Below are positions 53,300 through 64,000 of a stretch of 64,000 nucleotides of DNA, piece after piece. Location of the stretch: positions 20,734,927 to 20,798,926 of the forward strand of contig JBCFYV010011135.1 of the NCBI GenBank assembly GCA_039000515.1. The letters run 5' to 3'. The position numbers and the translations under genes are program-made. Position 1 is the stretch's first letter; each line of letters begins with the position of its first letter. Below the pieces are notes generated by a model. It saw nothing but the letters and a program-made list of their open reading frames with translations, was not told where the DNA came from and did not search any database. Source of the stretch: Timema cristinae (taxonomy: Eukaryota; Arthropoda; Insecta; Phasmatodea; Timematidae).

Positions 53300-54730
53300 A
53301 GTTCTAGATCGCGTACATACAAAGAGCAGCTCGTGGCGGAAATGCAACGGCAACTGAAGTTGCATAATATAAAGCTAATAGTCCTCAGGCGAATGGTTTA
53401 CATGGATATTTATACCAAAACAATGCCAGTTTATGATCCATTTTTTGGTATGCCATCATAATCATAGGAGGACACTGTTGTAGAATACGTTTGTAGCATT
53501 GGGCTACAATAATTAAAAAGAAACTTGTTTCTTACCCCATTGCACCACTCCCTGCGCCTATGCAGAACATCAACGCGAGAAAATATCAATCACAACTACG
53601 CGTACTTGTGGCCTGAATTAGACTGACCACCAGTGTTGTTATGAAGTAATGACAAAGAACTTGAGATGCAAAGAGCTCTAGCGGTAAAGACACTTTACTC
53701 GCCTATGTTCTAGGATAATCTCGAAGCTCTAATAAACTGTTTAGAATCTATGGGGTATTGTTCATATTGTTCTAGAGTGTTCCATATGTTGTCCCCCATC
53801 ATTTTTCCAGTCATCCATTTTCTCTGTGTTGTGTTGTATATATAGTGGCGCATGATATTTTGTCGTCACTCTTTGACTTTATTATATTTGGGGAAGGAGA
53901 AGCCCCGGCTTCAGATTGTTAAAATGTAAAGTCTAAATTCTATTTGGCAATTTTAGTATATTTTCCCTTTATTTAATTTTTTTTTACATATTTCAAAATT
54001 CTCCGTCGGCCATTTCTTAAGTGCTTTAAATAAAAATATGTTCGGTTTTTTTAATTTTCTACGTGGTTAATTTGTAACTTAGTTGTGTCAATAATATCGA
54101 TTGTTGAGATAATATCGATTTAATTACTTGCTCTGGGAATGATCGATCTTTGAACTTAGGATATTATCGATATCTTTAACGTTGTGAAATAATGTCAATA
54201 TTGAATTCTATTAGCTACATATTTGTTTTTTTGACCTTTTGTAAATATTTGGAACTTATTAACTGGACTTAAATTTATATAATGCTTAGAATGATCTTAT
54301 TTTACTATGAAATCGTTAATCTTCAACGTATGGTTAGTTAATAGTCTTTTGAGAAGTTCTATTGGATATTTTGTTATTATAACGAGATATTTTATCGTTA
54401 ACCACATAATAAAATAGGGGGTAATTGTTCTGAGATTATTAAAATATTTTTTGATTAATTCTTATGTTTTATAAGAAATGTATTTTGCTAGTTAACTAAT
54501 GAGAATAACTTAATTGTTAAAGTTATTCCGTAAATAAACTTTACTATTGGAAGTCTTGACGTAATGATAAGATTGTTGTTGAGCTAATGCCGCATTTGAT
54601 TATGTTGTAGTTCTTTAATATAATCAAAATAATTAAGTGATATTTTTCTTTTAAAACTTCGCATGTCGTCAGAATGAGGAAATAAAAGCTTGTCGAAAGC
54701 TTCTAGTATATTTCGAGGATTATCTCTATA
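53300..54730. other. Mostly unique sequence with a cluster of ATCGAT words
   Basis: AATATCGATT occurs at 54094 and 54113, GATCGATC at 54141-54148 and TATCGATA at 54165-54172. No promoter or gene could be tied to them. The rest is AT-rich without recognised repeats. Confidence 0.4.
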
Positions 54731-54732
54731 TA

Positions 54733-55227
54733 ATATACTAGATAGCTGTTGCCCGCGGCTTTGCTCGCGTGGAAGTTGATTATATACAAATACGAAAATA
54801 TACATATGTATTTACAGATTAATTTAAAATATTATGTTACGTTGATGACCATAACTTGAACTCAGATCAAAAATAATGCAAGTCCAATACAAACATTCAC
54901 CCCCTTTCTCATCCCTTATTAAATAAAATTTCCAAAATTCCTGAAACACGTATTTATTTGTTTTACGTCATAACCGACATACAAAATTTTGTTTATGTAA
55001 CTTTCAAAATAACGGACTTTCATACATATTATCATACATATTATCATCCCCTATTTTGACCCCTTTGGGGTGGAATTTTCTAAAATCCTTTCTTAGTGGG
55101 TGCCTACATAACAAAATGAATATACAGTCCGAATTTCATGCTTGTAGCCTTGATAGTTTGCGCTCGGCGATGATGAATCAGCATTCAGTCAGTCAGTCAG
55201 GACATGTTATTTTATAAGTATAGATTA
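54733..55227 (+). mobile_element. Non-autonomous or 5'-truncated retroelement with CCCGCGGCTTTGCTCGCGTGG start
   Basis: ATAGCTGTTGCCCGCGGCTT TGCTCGCGTGGAAG at the left. At the right, TTGCGCTCGGCGATGATGAA, then CAGTCAGTCAGTCAGG and TTATTTTATAAGTATAGATT. This combination of termini is a widespread invertebrate repeat type tied to LINE 3' ends. The interior has TTTTGACCCCTTTGGGGTGG. No coding frame. The family was not verified. Confidence 0.7.
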
Positions 55228-55229
55228 TT

Positions 55230-56068
55230 ATATATTTTCAAATGATATTAACTTCTTGATGAATAAATATCATCTTAAAACTAGTTCATGCATGTATTAG
55301 TCTAATGGTTCACTATACCCATAAGTAGTGTATTTCTACATGTCTTTTCATTTTACTTTAATTTTGGTAAACATACCTTATCGTTAATGAGCTCAAAGAG
55401 GTTGACCGTCCATATATTTACTTCGCAACTTGTGTGGGTTGCAAGATTTGAGTTTCGAATGTTTGATCTCAAGCATTCAAAGGACAGAACTTCAATCGCT
55501 CACTCCTATTGCCCCTTTTTTTCAGACTTGTTATTAATTGTTTTTTGGACCTTTTGTTTATTCCTTATTTTAGTTAAGGAGGGTTCACACGTTGTGAGGA
55601 AAAGGATGAGAAGACTTTTAAAAGACGTTATAGTGTTAACCCCTAAAATAATATGAAGCCGAAAGTGAACCTTAGACAGGGGCGTTCTGTAATAAGTTTG
55701 GAATACCATCCGGACAATTTTTTAAATTTTTTTTTCGAATAAGTAAGAGTAGTTTTGAATTTTTTGAATTTGGTAACCCCAAGTATTGTGAAAAGAATAA
55801 CCAATTTGCGAGAACCCAATATAAGCCGGGGAATTTTCTATAAACTGCGTGAACTTTATGTTTTCTTGTTGTTCTGGCACCATCATTAGAAAATATTAGC
55901 TCCATCATAAACAAAAAAAAAAAAAAAAACTGTCGGCAACTGAGGAAACTGGGTAACCGAGTCCTCTACATGTTGTGATTGAAGCAAATTCAATTGCCAC
56001 GTCACTCGTCAGTCGCGTTGATATCGCTTTCAAGTTGACCCAGTATAAATATAAACATTTAACTCTGT
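55230..56068. other. AT-rich stretch without recognised features
   Basis: The plus frame 55387-55656 (89 codons) and minus frames 55506-55914 are overlapping chance frames. A poly-A tract lies at 55913-55929. Confidence 0.4.
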
Positions 56069-56069
56069 G

Positions 56070-56301
56070 TGGGTGACCTGGTGGTCTAGGGGTAAGGTGT
56101 CGGTCTTCTGTTCTGGGGGGTCTGGGGTTTAATCCTAAGTTCAGGTACAGATTTATCTGATTATCAAACCCTTCCTTCACCTCTGACAAGACATCTAGTG
56201 AATGTGGGGAATGCCAGGCCTCCAACGTGGTTCGGATTCCACGTTAAACTGTAGGTCCTCCATTTCATATAACAATCACCTTACCATTACACATTAGCGT
56301 T
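56070..56301 (+). mobile_element. SINE-A copy, 3'-truncated
   Basis: GGTGACCTGGTGGTCTAGGG GTAAGGTGTC head, TGGGGTTTAATCCTAAG B box, full body to CATTACACATTAGCGT, where it stops: the hairpin tail and (TAA)n are missing. This is the only complete-headed A copy that lacks its 3' end. Confidence 0.92.
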
Positions 56302-56309
56302 TAGAGAAA

Positions 56310-57265
56310 AATATCAATGGTTTTATATAGGTTCACCTTAAAATTGGTAGCCATATTCAAGAGATTTAGTATTTTTAAATAAGACCCAATCATATTTATT
56401 TATTTGTACATTTTGAATCGAAACGTTGATAAATATGTTGTTGGTTAAAATATATATTTTTTTTATGGTCGAGAAGTTAAAATATTTTTGGGCTGACATT
56501 TCTCCTACTACGGTTGTCTTTAGTCTAACTTAAGCCGGGTAATAAATGGCAGTATTAGGGAGGTCATATTATGTATGAGTGATAAACGAGCTGTGAAGAG
56601 ATATTGCGGGATATATCGACCGCATCGGTGACAGGACAAATTGGTTCGGTCCTAGTGAAGGCACATGAAAAATGGAGGGCTCTCTTTTAATTTTATTTTG
56701 TGCACCTGTCTTACTAAATGTTTAGTTTAGACGTTCAACGTATTTACACTAAATTAGTAAAATTCTTGATGTTATTAATAAAATGTAAGTAAAAATCTTC
56801 AAAATATAAAATATATATAATTGGAGTAAATTAATGAAAGTATATTAAAAAAAATAAAATAGTTTATAATTAAAATAGTAAAATAGGAAATTCTCATTTG
56901 TAGTTAAAATGAAGGAACTTTAATTAAAATGTTAATATTATGTGATAAAGTTAATTAAAATAAGAAACAATTAAGAAAATAGAAAAATCAGTCAATTTTA
57001 AAGTTAATGAAAATTTGCCGATCATTTTATTCCATCATCAGCCATAGTGAAAAGTGAAGTGGCGTGTCTCATCATAATAATTATTAAAATACAACATAAT
57101 TCTAAAAAACCCGTTATATTATTATTATTATCTAATTGTACATCTTTTTAATAATTTTATAAGACTTTATTAACATATGAAATCAAGTTTGGTATATTCT
57201 CGCATATAAACTATTGATGAAAATCTTTGTGTTTTACGATTTCAAAGATATTTATTTCAAAGTTT
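56310..57265. other. AT-rich stretch without recognised features
   Basis: Long poly-A/T-rich sequence. TTGTGCACCTGTCTTACTAA ATG at 56698 faintly resembles a SINE tail complement but is too decayed to call. Confidence 0.4.
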
Positions 57266-57269
57266 TAGT

Positions 57270-57640
57270 ATTACTTACTTACTTTGACATAAGGAACTCG
57301 AAAATTCATTGATGCACTTACATAGGTACAATCCCTTTCCTTATCTTAAGCTATTTCTATCCAGTCAACCTTACTAAACCATTTCCCTATCCGCACCTTC
57401 TTTCTATCCAGTCCACCTCATTACACTCTACCCCTTTCTTAAGATAGTTATATTCAGTCCATATCCACACACCCTATCCCTACTGACTAGTTATAGCCAG
57501 TCTAACTCATAAACCTATCTCTATCTTTAACTAACTCTTAAATTATAACTCATATACCCTATCTCTTTCAGATCCACTCTAATATATCCTTTCATCTCTG
57601 TCTATGTTTTCTCAACTATCACTTCTCATTGATTTTGCCA
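57270..57640 (+). repeat. Dispersed repeat with 46-bp-type array, copy 2
   Basis: Homologous to 8780-9200: CTTACTTACTTTGACATAAG GAACTCG, then diverged units (CAGTCCACCTCATTACACTC TACCCC, CACACACCCTATCCCTA, ATACCCTATCTC), then TTTCAGATCCACTCTAATAT. The units are far more diverged than in copy 1. Confidence 0.65.
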
Positions 57641-57865
57641 GACAATACCATGATCAATCTTCTATATCTTCCCATTCCCTGTCACAGTAATCAAAGAGAT
57701 TTGATTATCTTACTAATATCTTGTGATGAATACAAAGTTATTTTCACTATATGTTTATTAATCTACTCCACTCCTTTTTATTATAACATTAGGGGTTTTT
57801 ACTTCTATTTATTGTCAAACATTATTCATCTTAAAAGTGCCTCAGAATAGTTCCAAAGTGTATTT

Positions 57866-57990
57866 ATTTATTTTGGAAGGGATTAGGATTTTAGAATATT
57901 AAGTGACCCGCATTTGAGTGTCTTGTGAGAAACTATCAGAAAAACATTCGTACACCCGGTTGGGATTTGAACCCCAATAGACTTGACACT
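57866..57990 (-). mobile_element. SINE-C fragment
   Basis: Minus-strand B-box region complement of ACACCCGGTTGGGATTTGAA CCCC, body complement of AAGTGACCCGCATTTGAGTG TC. Head and tail are lost. Confidence 0.5.
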
Positions 57991-58025
57991 TGAAACCCAA
58001 TATGATAATAAACTTAGTATAAGAT

Positions 58026-59298
58026 CAAGGGTATCCCAACTACGGCCCACGGGCCCCATCCGGCCCGCCACAAGATTATATCCAGCCCGTTCCAATATTT
58101 TATTAAAAAACTAATTGTTTATCTTCGTTATTTATTGACCACCCAATTTATTTGACAAGTCTAGTTCCTGTCCGCAAGTGTGCTTCCCCCATTGACACCA
58201 AGCAATGATGCTGTCGGAATTGCAAATCCACAAATTTCAGTCGCAGTCGCCATTCCTTATACAGTCAACTCTCGATTCTAATACCTTTCACGGTTCCCTG
58301 GAAAAGGGTCGTTATTTCGAAGGGGTTCGTTATTGGAATTTTAACAGATTTTGTCCCACCCCTGACCTTCATGTCTAAAAAATTGCATTTTTTAGACCAA
58401 TAGCGTGGGTCATCAAAAATCTTTCACAAAATCCAAACAAAAACGTAAACAAATCAAAATAACAATGTTAAACTATAGCATGGGTCATCAAAAATTGTTC
58501 ACAAAATCAAACCAAAATAGTAACCAAATCGAGAATCGAAATAACAATGGCAAAAGCAAGCCTGGCGCGTGATGTAGCGGCAGTCGCGCGTGGGGAAATA
58601 TTGTCTTGCTTGTGGGAGGGGGCAGTCAAGTGCTATTGGCTGGCATTGATGAAGTGGTGTCTATTTTTATACCTGACCTACCCCAGTTACTAGTAATACA
58701 GGGCTCACAAAGATAATTGCAACGCAGCGACCTAAATAAATGCAACAAACACATTCTACAACTGATTTCCTTAAAATTTTCAACCTTTTTTCCCAATTTT
58801 TCACGGTTCCTCAAAAAAGGGTCTTTACTTTGAGAGGATGCTATTCCCGGGGTCGTAGAATCGAGAGTTGACTGTACCTAAAACAGAACGGTTTAATTGT
58901 GACGACTTTTAGGTAGCTCCAAGTTTACCGGCATAGGGTTGTAAAAGTAAAGTCCAGAATGATGTAACCTAATTAAAAAAACTACATTGCTAATAATTAT
59001 TATAAATATAATTTATTACATATAGATTCATTTCTCACATAGAAAATCAACGTCAATCACTTTTATCAAACACTAGCTTGCCTTGGAAAGTGGATTTTTT
59101 TTTACTGACGTGACTGGCATAATGACTTGAATCTAAACTTTCATGTTGAAACAATTATATTTATGATCTATTTGCACCTGTCAAGGCATTCAGGACCAAA
59201 ATAATGCTACTTGAAGAACAAGTGAACGTTACCTTGGCCCGCAAAAATGTGTAAATTATATTATGTGGCCCGCATAGCAAAATGTTAGGAGACACCTT
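58026..59298. mobile_element. hAT-like non-autonomous element with a nested insertion
   Basis: Left end CAAGGGTATCCCAACTACGG CCCACGGGCC. The right end reads GCCCGCATAGCAAAATGTTA GGAGACACCTT, whose complement starts AAGGTGTCTCC. Subterminal GGCCCGC motifs are present on both sides. TATAAGAT (58018-58025) and TATAAGAC (59299-59306) are an 8-bp target duplication with one change, as expected for hAT. About 0.6 kb of the span is the nested element at 58262-58874. No transposase is encoded. Confidence 0.78.
58262..58874. mobile_element. Tigger/pogo-like MITE nested in the hAT-like element
   Basis: Perfect TIR core CAGTCAACTCTCGATTCTA at the left and its complement TAGAATCGAGAGTTGACTG at the right, flanked by TA (58260-58261 and 58875-58876). 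Subterminal GGTTCCCTGGAAAAGGGTCG TTATTTCGA matches the style of Tigger ends. The interior has a roughly 80-bp direct repeat (GGGTCATCAAAAAT at 58407 and 58485). No transposase frame. Confidence 0.88.
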
Positions 59299-59309
59299 TA
59301 TAAGACCAT

Positions 59310-61970
59310 TCGACCAACGATATGGATTTTAATATATTCTGAGAAATAGCTTTTTTAGTAACTGGGTAACTGGGATTTTTTGTTTTATGTAAAAAAATTG
59401 TATTTTTTAAATAATTGTCCTGTATTTACTTTTCCCAGTATGTTTTATTTGCCGAATACATATTCCTAATTGTGTGGGATGTCACGTACTGGCATTATTT
59501 CAACCAAATATACAAACGTAGATTAGTGGAATGTTGCCTTACAAACTCAAAAAGTTATTATTGGAGTCAAGTCGCCTTCGTTAAGTCCATGTGTTTGTTA
59601 AAAATGTTACGGATAAAGATTCAGTAGTTGAAAATGTATCGACACAGTCATGCACCCGACGTTTTCTGCTGTTATTATTCCTTTTCGTGCTTTTTATGTG
59701 GTTGAGGATCAACTCTTCAATTACAGTATGACCATTCGATTAGTGATTGTTTAACCACAATCTGTTACAAGTTTTTAAAACTAACCAGCTGATCTTAGGT
59801 GTTGATATTCTCTTTGAAACATTTTATTATTTTGAATACGGTATATATAAAAACATCTTGATTTCAGCTGAATCACATTCGGCAAATCCATACATCAAAT
59901 TATTTATTTATTATTTTATTTATTTTAGAAAATATCCTCTATGATATAAAATTCGTAACTAAATAAAATGTTCAAAATGTAGTGTATTTATTAAGAAACA
60001 CAATGAAAGATTATTATTTTGTGTTTACAGAATACTCAGCAATGTCATGCATTTCTCTGTTGAATATTTCTTGTAAATAAATAAATAGAATAATATATAT
60101 TTTTTCAGTTTTACACAACAAATGTTGAAACACAAAAAGGACCATAAATCGCAAACCAGGACAAATAAGACACAAGTTTATCCAAACATTTTTCATTCCA
60201 TTGGTTTTCTGTGTCCAATTTCAAAGTGGATCCCAAAAGTAAAGAAAGGAAAAGGCAAATAAGATTGAGTATCTAAAAAGAGCATGATTTATTGTACCAA
60301 AACAAATTAAAATCTAACAAAATGAACATTTGAGGTTTAGTTAAATATATGTACGTCACCAAATTGGCACGATGCTTGTTATCTGTCACGTGTAATGGAT
60401 TTTATAGCTTAATTTAGACCACCGGTTAGGCTGAATACACTGCATCAAACATTATGCCTATGTGTTAACACGTTTTTTAACAAAAAATATTTCTATTTCT
60501 TGTACCAAATTAGTATGAAGGTAGTTTTTCTTATAGAACATTAAGGGGGGAAAAAACACGATTAAACATTTGCTTTTCTCATCCTTTCCGTATTCGTCAA
60601 TATGAAAGAAGTTTATGAGGAAGTGGTTTTGTGTTTGTGAGAGTTGAGAGTTGTTGGTGATCCTTCATGATGAAGAACGCGAGATAAGTATCTAGGTTCA
60701 TCAAATGTTAAAAAAAAAGTACGGATGAAAACCATTTAATGAAATCTCTTATGATTAAATTTGTAGAATGAAGAGGTCTCCTGCCAAATATTACACGTCA
60801 ACCTACATCAAGCTCAGAAGTAGCTTAGCGTACTTTGTTTTACTTCTGCTTTAGCACCAACTACGCAACAAAAAACTATCAAAACTAGTTTCGAAACCAA
60901 CTGACATCAGATAAAACCCCACTCCTATTTCCAGCTTGACAATTTAGCTTATGCGCAGTGCAAAATGTTCTATACATTTTGTTCAGCGAAATGTTCCTGG
61001 TGTTTCCTTTGTCCAAAGATTTTTTAAATTGCGTCGATAATTTTGGAATAAAATTAAATTAAATTTTGGTAACCCACTAAATGTACATATTAAAGTAATT
61101 TAAAATATTAAATTTGAATCAACACTTTCCAAAGTCAGGGGCTTTATTTTACTAACTACTCATTTCTCAGGTTGTTATGGGTATGATTAGAAAAGGGCTC
61201 TTCCTTTATCCCAAACGTAATGTTGTCAGAGTCAACAAAACTTCTAACTCAAGTTTCGTAATATTGGTCTTCAAATGTTTGAGTAATGGCTACTAGAGGT
61301 TTGGAAAATATTGAAACTGACCACGTGTTATCTCTCTTCCTTCCCCCCCTTCCCTCAAACTTAGCCTGATCTACCATTAGATACTCCCACCCCCTCTCTT
61401 CTCATCATACCACACACTCTCTTTTCCAACCCCTGTAGTGTTTCTTTAGTGCAGTACAGCGAAACAGTTTGCTGTTGGAAGTAAAGATTATATCGACCAT
61501 TGTGTTGGCTTTGAGTACAACTACATCTCTATATCACTAAAAGCTTAGTGATATGAAAATATCACCGGAAATATATAGGGGATAATATTTTGGTAAATAA
61601 TAAGCTAATCCCGGAGGTCTGAAGATAGATAAGGGACTTGACAAATATTTTCAAAGTAGATATTATATTATATTATATTTGGAAAAATATAAAGTAAAAT
61701 TGGAGAGAAAACATAAAATGAATGAAAACAATATTTTTTTAAAAACTAAATGAATTCTCATCATAATTTACATTAGTATCATTGGACGAAGAGATAATGG
61801 CTGCCTCTACTTCCATTTACTAGTTCTACTTATTAATAACAAGCCCCCTCTATAATTTCAGTACTTGCCTAAAAGTCATATTTAATCTAATTAATTTAAG
61901 GTGGGGTTATAGGAAATGTGAGAAACTGTTATTGTTTTTACAGTTTTATTTATAAAAAATGGGTTTTTAA
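59310..61970. other. AT-rich stretch without recognised features
   Basis: A pyrimidine-rich stretch lies at 61330-61440. Open frames of 60-70 codons are AT-coded. I recognise no SINE, LINE or transposon. Confidence 0.45.
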
Positions 61971-61984
61971 AGAAAATAAATATA

Positions 61985-62170
61985 TATTTCATCAGTAGAA
62001 ACATAATAGTTTAGTTGTCTTCATACGGTGATATCAACAGTGTCATCAAATAGGTATCTATCGAGGGTGTCCTTGAATTAAATGACATCTTTTTCTCTTC
62101 ATTTATAAAACTTCTCATCTAATGCTTCTATGATCATGACAGATATTCAACAACTGTTGATATAAACATG
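61985..62170 (+). repeat. Hairpin-bearing dispersed repeat, copy 2
   Basis: TATATTTCATCAGTAGAAAC ATAATAGTTTAGTTGTC is related to 35728-35770. GTGATATCAACAGTG near the left and CAACTGTTGATAT near the right are inverted to each other, so the element is a foldback or MITE-like unit. Confidence 0.5.
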
Positions 62171-62654
62171 TAAAGAAAATTAAATCTTATGTTTATACTG
62201 GAGAAATACTTGGATATTTTTGAAAAAAAAAAGTTTTCTTATAGATCTATAAAAAAAAAATTACCACCCCTCGTTCTCTTCACTCCCACCTTAACATATA
62301 CCCATTAACAAGCTATTTAAAATATTGAAATAATAGATTCATACAAAAATAATTATCAGTATTCAAAATGGTGTTTATTAATACCATACTTAGAATATTT
62401 TTTTAATATTAAAACAATCATAAAATTAACAGAAAACAATAAAATAAGTGAACGCTTTCCAAATTATTTCCATACTATAATTACATTTCAAAAAATCAAT
62501 TTCATTCTAAAAGGCAAAGGAAATGTTTAAATCCTAAACTAATCAGTTAAAATAATTGTTAATCGAGAAGTTGTTTAAACAGTATATTAAAACATGAGTT
62601 TTATTAATTTTTTCAAATTAATAACATAATATTTCAATATGCCCTTGTATTAAT

Positions 62655-62850
62655 AATAGGGCCTGTTTTATCGCATTTTACTACTCATTTGAGATACCTC
62701 CATACTTACACTAATGAGTTAAGGATTATTTAGGTATAATCGAAGTTAAATACACCTAATTTATATAGAAATAGAGGGGTAAGTTACTCAGATTTAAAAA
62801 AAATAGCTATTACGTTGAGCCGAGACTCAATTCTGTTTTAAGAAATAAAG
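62655..62850 (-). repeat. Possible SINE-C copy, very degraded
   Basis: TTTTACTACTCATTTGAGAT followed by TTACACTAATGAGTTAAGGA TTA has the order of a minus-strand SINE-C 3' part. The head is not recognisable. Confidence 0.4.
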
Positions 62851-62859
62851 ATCAGACCC

Positions 62860-63785
62860 TACAATACGCATGTGTCCCGACATTGTTAAGGCTCAAACTA
62901 GATTATCTCTCTGGTTTTCTCAGAATTTTCATTTTTACTGAAGTAAACTGACGTCTTATTATTGACGTTGTACCTCATCTCCTTAAACTCTTTGATAGCA
63001 ACTGAATACACATTTTAGAGTTCACAAAGAGAGAGGTCTACTACAAACTGATTCATGTGGACTAAAATAATAGTCTATTCTAAAACGGAACACACAGCCT
63101 AACATCGTTACCACATGTCGGGAGTAATTATCAAGATGTGGCTCGTGAGGGCTAAAGGAAGTCGTTAGAGCAAGGGCGAGTGGGGGGTGAGGGGGTGTAT
63201 GTATGGGGGGAGAGTTGGTTGTAGGGGACAGTTCTTGAACGCTTGTAGACCAACTTCAATGGTTGGTCTCTAATACGACTTTAATAGAGTTTACATGCGA
63301 GAACCTGAGGTGTGGGTTGTGGTTGGATGGGAAACTTGAAACACAAACTGGAACAAAGTCTTTGGACCTCTTCAGGCAACAAATTGTTTGAGTACGTTTC
63401 TGAAAACACGTGTAGGTAGGTATATGTTCTACCTTCATGTTGGTAGAACTGAGAGAACGTAAACACTTTTATAGAACAATAGTTCTGGGAATTTGCGAAT
63501 CCAGTGTATGCCAATGCAGGTCAAATATTTATTCCCTGAATTATAATTATTTTTCTGTTCTGCAAATGTAGTTTAATAAACATTTTTTATTTTGATTAAA
63601 AACTATATATTCTTATTATATCTATTTCAGTGGTAGAATCACAGATATAAAAATACAAAATAGTATTATAATCTGGATAGAATAGTAAATAGTAACATTT
63701 CCAAGATATATTATAGGTAATAAAACAATTTTTATGAAGAGTAAAAGTGGAAGAATCTGGAAATTTTTTAAATAATGTTATCACC
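62860..63785. other. Unclassified; G-rich tract at 63182-63218
   Basis: GGGGGGTGAGGGGGTGTATG then TATGGGGGGAGAG has G-quadruplex potential with longer loops. Overlapping minus frames 63256-63514 are short and unsupported. Confidence 0.4.
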
Positions 63786-64000
63786 TGGTGACCTGGTGGT
63801 CTAGGGGTAAGGTGTCAGACTTCTATGCTGGTGGCCGGGGTTCAATCCTCGGTCCCGGCACAGATTTATCTGATTACCAAACCCTTCCTTCACCTCTGAC
63901 AAGACATCTTGTGAATGTGAGGAATGCCAGGTCTCCACCGTGGTTCGGATTCCACGTTAAACTGTAGGTCCTTCATTTCATCTCGCAATCACCCTACATT
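63786..64000 (+). mobile_element. SINE-A copy, cut by window edge
   Basis: GGTGACCTGGTGGTCTAGGG GTAAGGTGTC head, GGGGTTCAATCCTCGGTCCC B box, near-perfect body to TCTCGCAATCACCCTACATT at the last base. This is among the least diverged copies in the window. The tail lies outside. Confidence 0.95.

Noticed and set aside
55387..55656. 89-codon plus-strand frame
   Set aside because: Overlaps antisense frames, no domain, AT-biased hydrophobic translation.

Overview
The window is A+T-rich (roughly two thirds by eye) eukaryotic, non-genic DNA from what is most likely an invertebrate animal with a repeat-laden genome. I found no intact protein-coding gene, exon chain, rRNA, functional tRNA or CRISPR. 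The longest open frame (151 codons, 4927-5382) is low-complexity pyrimidine-rich sequence. The other open frames of 60-126 codons lie in repeats or in AT-rich sequence and lack recognisable domains. The one class of coding signal is the decayed 3' ends of non-LTR retrotransposon ORFs.

The content is dominated by tRNA-derived SINEs, with more than 30 recognisable copies in four main families that I name here. SINE-A has a tRNA-Glu-like head and about 15 copies. SINE-B begins with a GCCTCGGTGGCGTAGTTGG head. SINE-C shares its body with SINE-B but has a different, longer head and is generally older. SINE-D is another tRNA head with a different tail. A, B and C end in the same 3' tail, which carries an ACCCGAACGGGT mini-hairpin followed by GTAAGACGCGGTGCTAA and (TAA)n. 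This is the pattern expected when one LINE machinery mobilises several SINEs. Several copies keep exact target-site duplications, which fix their ends and relative ages.

DNA transposons are also present. They include two copies of a 221-bp Tc1/mariner-like MITE (window start and 14.7 kb), a hAT-like element at 58.0-59.3 kb with a Tigger/pogo-like element nested in it, and a second hAT-like element that splits a SINE at 13.9-14.25 kb. LINE debris occurs at 4.2, 16.0-16.4, 20.6, 25.3-25.8, 29.8-30.4 and 37.5 kb. Four of these pieces are the same domain of one LINE family.

Layout: 0-6 kb holds a MITE, SINEs and a polypyrimidine tract. 6-11 kb holds degenerate tandem repeats and repeat families E and F. 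11.4-12.6 kb is a GC-richer block that could be a solo LTR or promoter on the minus strand. 13-19 kb holds SINE-C copies, a hAT-like element, the MITE and a LINE relic. 22.9-24.1 kb holds SINE-B, a CpG-rich patch and a 50-bp minisatellite. 32-36 kb is a structurally complex zone with nested and head-to-head SINEs, a 450-bp inverted duplication 1.7 kb apart, and an 85-bp palindromic pair around one arm. 38-53 kb holds many SINEs. 58-59.3 kb holds the nested DNA transposons. 59.3-63.8 kb is mostly featureless AT-rich sequence.

The species cannot be fixed from the sequence alone. A chelicerate-like or other large invertebrate genome is only a guess.
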